Assembly (NCBI GenBank): GCA_934157035.1
Contig: CAKPHG010000003.1
Span: 62,001 to 126,000 of the forward strand
Direction: 5' to 3'
DNA length: 64,000 nucleotides
DNA from: an uncultured Clostridia bacterium
GTDB taxonomy: Bacteria > Bacillota > Clostridia > TANB77 > CAG-508
Position 1 is the stretch's first letter. Every line of letters starts with the position of its first letter. A model generated the notes under the pieces. It was not told where the DNA came from and made no database searches. It saw only the letters and a program-made list of their open reading frames with translations. Both the position numbers and the translations under genes were made by a program. This document shows, in pieces, positions 27,064-35,363 of this stretch.

Positions 27064-28343
27064 CTATATTGGCTTAATATAACCAAATTGTAATTTTTTA
27101 AAATTATATTCTTTTTCTCTACTATATCTTGTCATATCAATACTATGGTTATTTGCATCTGGATATTTGCTTTTAAAGTTACCATATTTATCTTTTTCGT
27201 ATTCATATGTACTAAATTCTCGTGCTGTATTAGGGCATCTTTCAGGATCTATTATTATTTCAACTAAATTTTGTAACCATCTAACACCAAAATCAATACT
27301 ATCAGGACCTTTCTTAGCTCCTACTATTCGTAGTCCACCATAACTATTCATTTCATCAATACTTTTGGGTTCTGCGCTATCTGCCGTAATTTCACTTCTT
27401 CCAATTTTTACTTTTATTATTTCATCATGTAATTTTTTATTTGATATACCTACTTTGTAAATTTCATTAAATATATATAGCTTTCTTCTTGTTTTATCTA
27501 AATGGTTTTGACCATAGCAAGCTGGATCCACTGCATATCCAAAGTCTATACCATCTGCTATATTATCAAAGTGTGATATTTCTTCATCAGTTATTTTTCT
27601 TAACGTTATATTTGTAAATACTGCTCCTCCAGTTCCTGTTGGCTCTCCTAAATACTCATTTCTGTATGCTAATTCATTTGTCTTTTTAAGTTCTTCCGCT
27701 TCTATTATGAATTGTTCTCCTAACCATTCAACTGGTACATCTAAATATGTAGAACTATGTACTAATCTATCTGGTCTTATAACTATTACTTCTGCATTTA
27801 CCCAACTAGCAATCATCTTAGGCGGATTGTAAGAATAAAAAACTTCGTAGCCATTTCCGACCACGAAGTAGTGATTGTATTATACTTCTTATTTCTTCCA
27901 TTCCAAAGAACTCATCTAGTTCTTCAAACCAAAGATATTTGCAAAAACCTTTTTTAAATTTTGTTGATTTTATTTTTCTGTAATCATCTTTGTTGTTACA
28001 ACTTCTAAACAATATTTGTTGCCCTGTTGGTTTATATGTCAGTCTTAGAGGACTTACTTTTGCTTCCCAATATTCTGATACTCCTAATTGTTCTATTCCC
28101 CATAATATTTGAGTGTATACACTAGCAGATAGTGTATCTCCTACTTTTCTCATTGCTACTGCATTTGAATATATACCGTTTTGTGCATCTATCATCATCA
28201 TTAAAGGAATTGCTATTCCAATATAACTAGATTTTGTACTTCCTCTTCCTCCGTTTTAACCAGTAATGAGTATGCTTATTTGCTAAACAATCATCAAGTA
28301 AATCCCAGAAGTGTTTTGCTATTATATTGTACGGATTAATCAT
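27064..28343 (-). CDS. Terminase large subunit interrupted by two CGG +1 frame breaks
   Basis: Read in plain triplets this gene falls into three frames: 28,343 to about 28,230, 28,253-27,818, and 27,864-27,064. Skipping the C of an in-frame CGG at 28,253 and again at 27,859 gives one protein of 425 residues, the family length. The first skip rebuilds the Walker A motif (LKGGRGSTKSSY, residues 29-40); the second joins QSLLRG to GNGYEVFYSYNPPK. Walker B is YLWFEELDEF at 136-145, and the nuclease Asp motif includes DGIDFGYAVDPACY. The ATG overlaps the end of the small terminase gene. The protein packages DNA using ATP. Confidence 0.85.
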
Positions 28344-28707
28344 CTTTTGGTCTTTCTATATTTATTACTGGCGGATTTATATTTTGTATTTGTTCTATTG
28401 GTTTTTCCCCTATTGTATCTCTTAACAATTCAAATGCTTTCGTATTACCTTTTATTGCTTCTTTCCATAATGCAAATACTGTGCAACTTTTATTGCTTAC
28501 TTCTTTATCTGCAAATCCAAAATCTATCATTTGCTGTTTTAATCTTTCATCTGATACTTGTCCATCTAAGAACTTATTTATTATTTCTTTAAATGTTTTA
28601 TTTTGTTGTCTTTTTTTTGCACTTGCTTTTCCTGCTTTACTCGCGTTTTTTCGGCGTTGTTCCGGAGTTAAATCTTCGTTTTTTATTAAATTTTGTTCAT
28701 TTGCCAT
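28336..28707 (-). CDS. Terminase small subunit
   Basis: 123 residues. N-terminal KGG-type motif (EQRRKNASKAGKASAKKRQQ) followed by helices (FKEIINKFLDGQVSDERLKQ; FALWKEAIKGNTKAFELLRD). It recognises the packaging site and hands DNA to the large subunit. Ends within the start of the large subunit gene. Confidence 0.85.
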   Translation of the reverse strand: MANEQNLIKNEDLTPEQRRKNASKAGKASAKKRQQNKTFKEIINKFLDGQVSDERLKQQMIDFGFADKEVSNKSCTVFALWKEAIKGNTKAFELLRDTIGEKPIEQIQNINPPVINIERPKDD

Positions 28708-28717
28708 TGATTATCAC

Positions 28718-29143
28718 CTACTTTATTTTTCCTAATTTTCTTGCCGAATTGTATCTAATTCTTAAATTTTCCAATCCTGAACCTGCTGGATATTTTATTC
28801 CTGCTTTATCTAATGCATTTCTCATTTTGCTCATTTCTTTTCTTTCTTTATTTCCTCTTGCTGTCGCATTTTTATCGCTTTCTTTTATCAATTTAGCCTT
28901 ATTATATGCAATAGAACCTTTTGAATATTCAATTTCTTTGCCTCTTCTATAATCTCTTCCAAAATCTCCTATTCTATCGGTCAGTTTCCCTTTAATTGCT
29001 GTTTTTGTTATGCTAGTTACAACAAAGTCATGGTCAATTCCTGAATTTTCATCATACAATGTATATGTGTTTCCTACTGTAAATTTCCCATCTGTTGTAG
29101 ATTTGCCTCCTAAATTTCCACTACTTGCTCCTCGTCCTCCCAT
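28718..29143 (-). CDS. Hypothetical phage protein, MGGRGA family
   Basis: 141 residues beginning MGGRGASSGNLGGKSTTDGK, an N-terminus common in phage genes near terminase and head modules. Basic C-terminus (NKERKEMSKMRNALDKAGIK). Function unknown. Overlaps the DUF4417 gene. Confidence 0.6.
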   Translation of the reverse strand: MGGRGASSGNLGGKSTTDGKFTVGNTYTLYDENSGIDHDFVVTSITKTAIKGKLTDRIGDFGRDYRRGKEIEYSKGSIAYNKAKLIKESDKNATARGNKERKEMSKMRNALDKAGIKYPAGSGLENLRIRYNSARKLGKIK

Positions 29144-30183
29144 TTTTAATCATCCTTTCTGTTACTTCATTTTCATAATAAATTACTTCTATGTCTCCAT
29201 AGTCATAATCTAGTTTTCCACCATATATTAAAATAGTAGATGGCTTAATTCTTTTTATAAGCTCATCTACTCCTTGTTTCCATATTTTTAGTGCTTCTTT
29301 ATTCTTTTTTACTCCTATCGTTGATATACTTACTATGCTTCCTTGAGGTATTCCTTCAAAACAAAATTGAAACGTTTCTGGTTCTGCCCAACTTAATGTA
29401 GGAACTACTTTTATTCCTTGACTTTGATAATATTGCCCTATTAGTCTACTTCTATATATATTCCATATTTTCATAGGTATTGGCATATCCATGTATAAGC
29501 TAAAGTCTGGACTTAGTATACATTCATATTGCTTTAATATTTCAATGTAATCCTCTGGTCTATTCCATAGTCTTTCAAACTGATAATCATCTAGATAAAA
29601 ATGTATTCCTACATTCTTTTCTTTGCTTGTTTTAGCATAGTTAAATCCAATTAACTTACTAGGTATATAGTTATTATTTTCTATAATAGGCATTTGCCAG
29701 AAATCTGACACATTTTCATTATCCATTATTCCTAGATTGTATGTGTCGTTTGTTCTGTGTCTTTCGTTTTCTTTAAAAATATCGTCAAAATCTATTTTGA
29801 AATCAAAATCAGACATGTCTATATTATCTATGTTAAATAATTCTTTATTTAGTAATTTGGTATCAAATCCTGTATCCATATTTAATTTATTATGAACCAA
29901 TATATATGCTTTTTTCTGTTCTTCTGATAAATTATTTAATCTTATACATTCTACATTTTCATATCCTAATTGTTTTAATGCTTCATATCTACCGTGTCCT
30001 TCTATTATCATATTATTTTCATCTATTACTATTGGGTCATTAAATCCAAATTCTTCAATAGATTTTTTTATTTTATCTATCTGTTTTTGTGGGTGCTTTT
30101 TTTGCATTGTTTTGATATTGTACTAAATCATTTATGTTTATAGTTTCTATATTTAACTTGTTTAGGCTTTTATTTATGTTCAT
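29121..30183 (-). CDS. ParB/Srx-like nuclease domain with DUF4417, frame broken at an A7 run
   Basis: The main frame from ATG 30107 reads HPQKQIDKIKKSIEEFGFND and IIEGHGRYEALKQLG, a ParB-like domain, followed by a DUF4417 region (about residues 130-320). The true N-terminus probably starts at 30183 (MNINKSLNKLNIETININD, then LVQYQNNAKK), overlapping the upstream stop, and enters the ParB frame by a +1 step at a run of seven A (about 30,098-30,104). No CGG is present here, so this is more likely an indel or slippage in a homopolymer. Confidence 0.72.
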
Positions 30184-30440
30184 TATTTAATTAAGCACCT
30201 CTCTTTAATCCTATAAGGACAAAATACTTTACCTTCTCTTAGGTTTATAACCTCTAAAAAAGAGCAGTTTTTACACTGCTCTGGTAATTCTTTCTTTAAT
30301 TTTCTTATATTTTCTAAATCTTCATACTTTTGTTCTTCTTCATTCATATTTATCACTTCTTTACATTCGTCAAATACACATTCTTTACATTTCTTATTTG
30401 TATTTGAACATACTTTATTATCTATTAAACATTGTTCCAT
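30183..30440 (-). CDS. Cysteine-rich small protein
   Basis: 85 residues with three CxxC/Cx-like clusters (NTNKKCKECVFDECKEV; ELPEQCKNCSFLEV; VFCPYRIKERC), a probable zinc-binding fold. Good SD. Function unknown. Confidence 0.6.
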   Translation of the reverse strand: MEQCLIDNKVCSNTNKKCKECVFDECKEVINMNEEEQKYEDLENIRKLKKELPEQCKNCSFLEVINLREGKVFCPYRIKERCLIK

Positions 30441-30443
30441 ATT

Positions 30444-30560
30444 TTATTCCTCTGTACACTTTAATTCTCCGTTTATGTCTTGTGTTATTTTACAGTTAAT
30501 ATCTTTATTGCATTTGCTACATTTTTCTTCTTTGAATTGTTTTATTTGTTCTAGAGTCAT
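30444..30560 (-). CDS. Cysteine-containing micro-protein
   Basis: 38 residues (MTLEQIKQFKEEKCSKCNKD) with a CxxC and later single Cys residues. ATG with SD-like GAGGTAATG. Precedes and is probably coupled to the Cys-rich gene at 30,183-30,440. Confidence 0.5.
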   Translation of the reverse strand: MTLEQIKQFKEEKCSKCNKDINCKITQDINGELKCTEE

Positions 30561-30586
30561 ATCATTACCTCTTTTCTTGTATATAG

Positions 30587-30618
30587 AAAAAGAGGCAGAT
30601 ATAAATCTACCTCTTTTT
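30587..30618. terminator. Bidirectional terminator
   Basis: AAAAAGAGGCAGAT pairs with ATCTACCTCTTTTT (one mismatch), loop of four. Ends the transcript of the small accessory gene at 30,645. Confidence 0.8.
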
Positions 30619-30644
30619 GATACTACTTTTTTGATGCTACCATT

Positions 30645-30848
30645 TTACTTGCGTCCAGGTCGATAATCTCCCAGGGCAGCTCCCTGCGCTCCTGTGCGAG
30701 TGTTAAGGTAATAATGGTCTCCTGTCGAAGTATCCTTCACATTGTACTGTGTGAAGCTTTCATCTTCTCTTTGATTGTTTTCCCATTCGACAGTCTTTTC
30801 TCCATATTTTCCTTCATAACTTCCGTTGCCTACATACCGTTCTGACAT
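30645..30848 (-). CDS. Small accessory protein with foreign codon use
   Basis: 67 residues from ATG 30848 (SD AAAGGTGG). Not recognised; Gly/Tyr-rich (MSERYVGNGSYEGKYGEK). Codons such as CTG, GCG, CGC, CGG, GCC and CCC are unlike its neighbours, suggesting recent transfer. Codon 4 is CGG in the zero frame; a +1 skip there would give a stop two codons later, so this gene is not adapted to CGG skipping. Its own promoter and terminator make it a cassette. Confidence 0.65.
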   Translation of the reverse strand: MSERYVGNGSYEGKYGEKTVEWENNQREDESFTQYNVKDTSTGDHYYLNTRTGAQGAALGDYRPGRK

Positions 30849-30908
30849 AGTACCACCTTTCCGATACAATAAATGTATCAAGTATCCAAATGAATAACTA
30901 CATTAGTA

Positions 30909-30937
30909 ATTTTACTACTTTATGTTAATTTTGTCAA
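30909..30937 (-). promoter_or_regulatory. Consensus promoter of the accessory gene
   Basis: On the minus strand TTGACA (complement of 30,932-30,937), 17-bp spacing, TAAAAT (complement of 30,909-30,914). The only plausible gene downstream is the one at 30,645-30,848. Confidence 0.7.
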
Positions 30938-31057
30938 ATTTTGTATGTAAAAAAAGTAGAACTCGCTAGGAAAGTTCTGTTTTATCTTAAAAGGAGTGAG
31001 CATACCTAAACAAAAATATCATTTATATTAATTTACCTAGTATATTAATATGCATAA

Positions 31058-31194
31058 TAAAAGAGCTAGAATATATCTAACTCTTTTATAGACCATTTTT
31101 TATTTTAGTGTAGCATATGGACTAACGACTTTTACAAGTATGCTACTTAAGTTGAAGAATTTGAAAGGTCTTTTAACCTTTAAAGGTTCCTTTC
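31058..31194. terminator. Three hairpins in the gap between early and late operons
   Basis: AAAAGAG...CTCTTTTA at 31,058-31,089 (terminator-like), GTAGCATA...TATGCTAC at 31,110-31,146, and a nested element at 31,163-31,194 made of a GAAAGG/CCTTTC pair around the palindrome AACCTTTAAAGGTT. They lie in a 436-bp gap (30,849-31,284) with no gene. The first would end the early transcript; the others may be targets of the late regulator. Confidence 0.6.
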
Positions 31195-31284
31195 TTTAAA
31201 TTTATTTCTATTATAATTATATTATAGCTAATATTGAAAAACAAGGGAAAAAATAGGGCAATATTAGGTAAAAAATAGGTAACC

Positions 31285-31761
31285 TTAATATTTTGATATT
31301 TTTTCAGTTGCTTTTTGTATTATTTTCTTTATTGTATCTTCTGACCTAGTTTCGTTGTATAATTTATAATATGTTATACTTCCTATTTCTTTGTATGTAT
31401 TTCCTTCTATATAATAAGCAATTAATATTTCTTTTTCTTTTCTTCTTAATCCATCCAGTCTTATATCTACTTCTTCTAGCTTAGTGTTTAATTCTTTTAT
31501 TTCGTTTTCTACTTTGTCTAGTTGAGTTTTCAACTCTAGTTCTATATCTAAATTATCACTTGCTTTATTTCCTACTTTATCTGTTATTATATTCTTACTA
31601 TGTATATCGCTATTGTTCTCATAACTTGTAACAGACAAGGATACATTTTTAAGGCTTTCTATTTTTCTTAATATACTTTCTTTTTCTCTTAGTTTTAACT
31701 TCAATTTTGCCTTATTTTCTTTGTAATTTTTTAATAATAAAATTAATTGTTCTTTAGTCAT
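31285..31761 (-). CDS. ArpU/sigma-like late transcription regulator
   Basis: 158 residues from ATG 31761, chosen for the GGAGGT upstream and the ATGACTAA overlap with the preceding stop. Long coiled-coil, then a sigma region-4-like helix-turn-helix (GLRRKEKEILIAYYIEGNTY; KEIGSITYYKLYNETRSEDT). ArpU/RinA-type proteins activate late genes in Firmicutes phages. As last gene of the early operon, next to the structured late-control gap, it fits that role. Confidence 0.75.
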   Translation of the reverse strand: MTKEQLILLLKNYKENKAKLKLKLREKESILRKIESLKNVSLSVTSYENNSDIHSKNIITDKVGNKASDNLDIELELKTQLDKVENEIKELNTKLEEVDIRLDGLRRKEKEILIAYYIEGNTYKEIGSITYYKLYNETRSEDTIKKIIQKATEKISKY

Positions 31762-31948
31762 TCTCTTTAGTACCTCCATTTCTTTTTATATTTTCTCTTA
31801 TTAACTCATCTTTAAAGTTGTCTAATATCTTATATGCCTCATTTAATTTTGCTTGATTTTGTTTTCTTTTTGATATATCTAATAAGTTTATATTCTCTAA
31901 TTCTGTCATTGTGTTTACTACTATGTTGTATATATGATTTATTGTCAT
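31754..31948 (-). CDS. Small hypothetical early protein
   Basis: 64 residues from ATG 31948 (AGGGTGAT upstream). Helical (INHIYNIVVNTMTELENINL). Overlaps the late regulator gene. Not recognised. Confidence 0.55.
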   Translation of the reverse strand: MTINHIYNIVVNTMTELENINLLDISKRKQNQAKLNEAYKILDNFKDELIRENIKRNGGTKEND

Positions 31949-31958
31949 TTGTATCACC

Positions 31959-32336
31959 CTATTCTTTTACTTTATTTTCGAAATATTGTTTTACTTCTTG
32001 AATATCATTGTTCCAAGTATCATAATTATTCATTGTGTCTAGTCTACAAATAACTTCAGCCATTTTATCTATTATTTTGTCTTTTTCTTCTATTTTAGCA
32101 TAACATTCTATATTCTCTTCATGCTCTTCTATTAATGATTGCTCTTTTCTTTCTATACTTCTCATTAAATAATCTATTCTTTCTTTTTGATTTTCTAGCA
32201 TATATAAAACTATGTCTAAACTTTGCAGATCTATTAAATCTAAAATAGCTGTTAGATTTTCATTCTTTTTATTAATTTCGTTTCTAGATAATTCTATTAT
32301 TTCCTTTAAATTACTTATTTCTTGTTCTGTTGTCAT
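31959..32336 (-). CDS. Coiled-coil early protein
   Basis: 125 residues, almost entirely coiled-coil (LKEIIELSRNEINKKNENLT; QKERIDYLMRSIERKEQSLI). No catalytic motif. Overlaps the upstream coiled-coil gene by 4 bp (operon). Confidence 0.6.
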   Translation of the reverse strand: MTTEQEISNLKEIIELSRNEINKKNENLTAILDLIDLQSLDIVLYMLENQKERIDYLMRSIERKEQSLIEEHEENIECYAKIEEKDKIIDKMAEVICRLDTMNNYDTWNNDIQEVKQYFENKVKE

Positions 32337-32911
32337 AGCTTGTCCTCCTTTTTTAGTAGTTCTTGTAAATTATCAATGCACCAAGATAGTGTTTGCATTT
32401 CCCCTATTTTTTCTTTGTTCTCATAATATTTTGATAAATCTTTATTAGCATCATTTATATATTCATCAACTTCTTTATCTAATTTGTTATATACTTTTTG
32501 TATTTCTTCTATCGTATCTTCTACTTTTTGAACTGGAATATAATTTTCATAAATTATTTGTTCTGCTTTTTGTTGTTCTTCTGCTCTACCTTGTATATAA
32601 GCATCCTGTTGAATATTTCTATATTTAATTGCTGTCATTTCATCTAAATTTTGTGCTATTGCTATATATTCTTTTAATTTTTTATTCTCTTTTTTTAGTC
32701 TTTGCTCTGTTTCATAACTTCCTTGTTCTAAACAATTCCATTCTTCCCAAGCTTGTGCGTTTTCTTCTTTCAAAGCTTTATTCTCTTTTTGAAGTTTAAA
32801 ATAATTTTCATTATAAATTAAATGTCCATTTCCATTTTCAATTAGTTCAATTGCTCTATTTTTATCTATTTCATCAAAATTATTGTTTTCTATTCTTTCA
32901 TACAATTTCAT
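32333..32911 (-). CDS. Coiled-coil early protein
   Basis: 192 residues. Begins MKLYERIENNNFDEIDKNRA, then long coiled-coils (LQKENKALKEENAQAWEEWN). Possibly a phage-specific structural or regulatory protein; not recognised. Confidence 0.6.
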   Translation of the reverse strand: MKLYERIENNNFDEIDKNRAIELIENGNGHLIYNENYFKLQKENKALKEENAQAWEEWNCLEQGSYETEQRLKKENKKLKEYIAIAQNLDEMTAIKYRNIQQDAYIQGRAEEQQKAEQIIYENYIPVQKVEDTIEEIQKVYNKLDKEVDEYINDANKDLSKYYENKEKIGEMQTLSWCIDNLQELLKKEDKL

Positions 32912-32923
32912 TTATTCCACCTC

Positions 32924-33319
32924 TCATCTATCATTTTTCATACATTCTTCTAGATCTTCTTCTGTAATGTCATAATAAGTTTCTAATGCATATATTAAAT
33001 CTTTATAATGTTCGTTTTCATTAATTAATTTAACCTCTTTTTCTTCCAATCTACTACATTCTTTGTCTATTTCTTTATTGCTTATTGTTAGTTCTTCATT
33101 TTCTTTTTCTAATTCTAATATTCTATTATGAGCACTTGCACTTACTTTTAATTCTAATAATTCTTCATTCTCTTTTAATACTCTTTTATAATCTGATAAA
33201 ATATGCTCTATTGCTTGAATGTAATCCTTAGGAACTTTTGCACATATAAACTTGTCATTTAGTGTTGCTTGTAATGTTAAATACTTTAATCTTTCTATTT
33301 TTGTTATATCTTCTTCTAT
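32924..33319 (-). CDS. Coding-like coiled-coil frame without a normal start codon
   Basis: About 130 codons open on the minus strand (DYIQAIEHILSDYKRVLKEN; NEHYKDLIYALETYYDITEE) ending with TGA at 32,924-32,926. A strong AGGAGGTG lies upstream but no ATG, GTG or TTG follows in this frame; the first initiator-like codon is ATA at 33,319. The frame is +1 relative to the preceding gene, which ends AAA AAA TAG. Either a lost start codon, an indel, a non-standard start, or a +1 step at the TAG. Confidence 0.55.
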   Translation of the reverse strand: MEEDITKIERLKYLTLQATLNDKFICAKVPKDYIQAIEHILSDYKRVLKENEELLELKVSASAHNRILELEKENEELTISNKEIDKECSRLEEKEVKLINENEHYKDLIYALETYYDITEEDLEECMKNDR

Positions 33320-33320
33320 A

Positions 33321-33491
33321 CTATTTTTTACTTAAAACACCTCCTACTATCTTTTGTTTGTTATTTCTATCTGTTCCTACATAACAACCTGTGTTTTCTT
33401 CTTTTACATCTTTTCCTGGATATAATATACACTTGCTATTTATGTTGTTCATACAGTCTTTGCATTTCACTAAATCTTCAAATAATTGCAT
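33321..33491 (-). CDS. Small cysteine-containing protein
   Basis: 56 residues (MQLFEDLVKCKDCMNNINSK) with CxxC and further Cys residues (CILYPGKD; GCYVGTD). Start at 33491 behind GAGAGGAG; overlaps the previous stop (TAATG). Confidence 0.6.
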   Translation of the reverse strand: MQLFEDLVKCKDCMNNINSKCILYPGKDVKEENTGCYVGTDRNNKQKIVGGVLSKK

Positions 33492-33646
33492 TAAATCCAC
33501 TCCTCTCCACACTTTTCACACTTATATACAATGTGGTCTATTTCCATATCTAAATATTCGCTTTTCATTCTTCCACCACATTCAGGGCAATGTAAACTAA
33601 ATATGTCTTTAATTTTTTCTATTATTCTTTTTATTTTTTCTTTCAC
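33491..33646 (-). CDS. Zinc-ribbon micro-protein with GTG start
   Basis: 51 residues with two CxxC knuckles (LHCPECGGRMKSE; YKCEKCGEEWI), a zinc ribbon. GTG start at 33646 behind GAGGTG, abutting the upstream stop. Likely binds nucleic acid or is structural; partner unknown. Confidence 0.65.
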   Translation of the reverse strand: MKEKIKRIIEKIKDIFSLHCPECGGRMKSEYLDMEIDHIVYKCEKCGEEWI

Positions 33647-33922
33647 TTAAAACACCTCAATTTCTTCTACTTTTTCTATACTAACAGTTTCACAAACTTT
33701 TAAATTAAAGAATATAAACTCTCCTGTTTGATAATCTATTTTTAAATCTATTTCATACATTGTTTGTTTTAAGCATTCAAATATCCATAAAGGTAATTTG
33801 ATGTATTTAGGGTAATTATGATACTTTGCAACATAATCATGTATTTTATTATTGACAATACATTGTAGTTCTAAATATTCAATGCTGTCTTTAGTTGTTT
33901 TTTTATTTATTTCTTTTTTCAT
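33647..33922 (-). CDS. Hypothetical early protein
   Basis: 91 residues (CIVNNKIHDYVAKYHNYPKY; IDYQTGEFIFFNLKVCETVS). Mixed fold. ATG directly follows the stop of the previous small gene. Not recognised. Confidence 0.6.
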   Translation of the reverse strand: MKKEINKKTTKDSIEYLELQCIVNNKIHDYVAKYHNYPKYIKLPLWIFECLKQTMYEIDLKIDYQTGEFIFFNLKVCETVSIEKVEEIEVF

Positions 33923-34084
33923 CTAATCCTCCACATATTTTCCTACATAAAAAATATCTACAGATTTTACATTTGTAAAATCTAAAATAACATCAGCTAT
34001 TTCATTTTTTATTTCCTTTAATTCTTACTCTTCTTCGTCTGAATAAAAATCATAATTTATTTCTAAGTAAAATCTTTTTTTCAT
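33923..34084 (-). pseudogene. Small gene interrupted by an in-frame TAA
   Basis: From ATG 34084 (SD AGGAGG) the frame reads MKKRFYLEINYDFYSDEEE, then TAA (complement of 34,025-34,027), then 34 further coding-like codons (ELKEIKNEIADVILDFTNVK) to TAG at 33,923, flush with the next ATG. Either a 19-residue peptide plus decayed tail, a read-through gene, or a sequence error. Confidence 0.5.
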
Positions 34085-34096
34085 TTTTAATACCTC

Positions 34097-34294
34097 CTAA
34101 TATATGCAATTATAATATGTAAATGTTTTTGAACAATTTTCACATTTACATCCTACTATTCCTTCTGCTGGAATATCATATTCACAATTATCAGCTTTAC
34201 ATTGAGGACAAGTCCAATACAAATTAAAACTTACATATGTTTCTACTTCAACATCTTCATCATCAAGTTCTTCTATTTCATCATTATTATTCAT
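34097..34294 (-). CDS. Zinc-ribbon small protein
   Basis: 65 residues with an acidic N-terminus (IEELDDEDVEVETYVSFNLY) and two CxxC pairs (WTCPQCKADNC; GCKCENCSKTF). Probably zinc-binding. Function unknown. Confidence 0.62.
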   Translation of the reverse strand: MNNNDEIEELDDEDVEVETYVSFNLYWTCPQCKADNCEYDIPAEGIVGCKCENCSKTFTYYNCIY

Positions 34295-34306
34295 AAATAA
34301 TACCTC

Positions 34307-34507
34307 CTAATTAGTTATATCTAATAATATATCTGCATTACATTCAGGACATTTAACATAAGTTTTATATGTAGGTGGGTATGTCATAAAGCAAAATGAT
34401 TTTTCTGTTTCAATGTCATTGTTGTCATATTCAAACTTACAACCACATAATGCACAAGTTACTATTTTTTCTTTGTTAAATTTTTTACCATGTTTTAATA
34501 TTTTCAC
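34307..34507 (-). CDS. Zinc-ribbon small protein
   Basis: 66 residues with CxxC pairs (VTCALCGCKFEYD; YVKCPECNADILLD). Third zinc-knuckle protein in this cluster. ATG overlaps the stop of the nuclease gene upstream. Confidence 0.62.
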   Translation of the reverse strand: MKILKHGKKFNKEKIVTCALCGCKFEYDNNDIETEKSFCFMTYPPTYKTYVKCPECNADILLDITN

Positions 34508-35022
34508 TATGTATCAATCCCTTCCAAATCATAGATTCTATCTCTTTGCATACTTCTTAACATTGATGATAATATTACTTCTTTATCTGCTTTAAGTTCT
34601 TGCTTCCTTGCTGGTTTTATACAATATAATTCTTTTAATCCATCAACTGGTTCTGCAAAATATTTTGTCCATTTATTGCCAAATACATCTGTTGTTTCTT
34701 CTTCCTTTTCCTCCATTTTCTCTATTGCTACAAGTACTCCTATTTCTGATTGAATTTCATCTTTTACTTCTTGATACAATTTGTATGGCATTACAAAATA
34801 ATTTTTATTTCCTATAAATGTTAGTGCGTTTTTACTATGAAAATCTTGTTTAGATTGTTTTATTTCATAGCAGTAGATTTCTCTTTGACAGTTATACATT
34901 ATGCAATCTACTATTTCTTTTCCATACCAACCAATGGTGCATTCAAAAACATAAAAATCATTTCTTCTATTAAAACGATTTGCTAATAATTGTTCTAGTC
35001 TTTTTGTAGTTTCTGTTTTCAT
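34507..35022 (-). CDS. PD-(D/E)xK nuclease-like protein (MmcB-type)
   Basis: 171 residues. YGKEIVDCIMYNCQREIYCY followed by EIKQSKQDF gives the D...ExK core of PD-(D/E)xK nucleases; an upstream Glu (VFECTIGWYG) may complete the site. Resembles MmcB-like DNA repair proteins in phages. Likely acts on phage DNA in replication or recombination. Confidence 0.68.
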   Translation of the reverse strand: MKTETTKRLEQLLANRFNRRNDFYVFECTIGWYGKEIVDCIMYNCQREIYCYEIKQSKQDFHSKNALTFIGNKNYFVMPYKLYQEVKDEIQSEIGVLVAIEKMEEKEEETTDVFGNKWTKYFAEPVDGLKELYCIKPARKQELKADKEVILSSMLRSMQRDRIYDLEGIDT

Positions 35023-35025
35023 ATC

Positions 35026-35202
35026 TTATTTACTCCTCTCATCTTCCTTATAGTGAAATGCTATTGCTTTTCCTTTTAATACTTCTATTGCACTTTTAAT
35101 TCTAAATTTTAAACTATCTTTTCCAACTGGTTTTGCTATATACCACTTATTTCCTATTTTAACTTGTGTGTTATAATCAATTTTATCTATTAATCTGCTC
35201 AT
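35026..35202 (-). CDS. Small hypothetical early protein
   Basis: 58 residues (MSRLIDKIDYNTQVKIGNKW; SLKFRIKSAIEVLKGKAIAF). Beta-beta-alpha pattern; good operon spacing. Not recognised. Confidence 0.6.
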   Translation of the reverse strand: MSRLIDKIDYNTQVKIGNKWYIAKPVGKDSLKFRIKSAIEVLKGKAIAFHYKEDERSK

Positions 35203-35223
35203 ATCTTATTTACTCCTTTACTA

Positions 35224-35361
35224 CTAAATTTTAAAAATCAATATGCTTGATATTATTATTGAAAATATTGTAGGAATGTTTATTACATTAAATTTTATTT
35301 TTATATCTGCCATTAAATAAATTTGCAATGCTAAATTTATTAATATCATTATTTTTAACAT
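35224..35361 (-). CDS. Small membrane peptide
   Basis: 45 residues, two hydrophobic helices (MLKIMILINLALQIYLMA; IFSIIISSILIF). SD AGGAGAATAG. Unknown role. Confidence 0.5.
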   Translation of the reverse strand: MLKIMILINLALQIYLMADIKIKFNVINIPTIFSIIISSILIFKI

Positions 35362-35363
35362 AT

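Noticed and set aside
27064..28343. Large terminase as an ordinary pseudogene
   Set aside because: Both breaks are the same C insertion before a Gly codon and the rest of the protein is intact, with no other stop or deletion, unlike a decaying gene.
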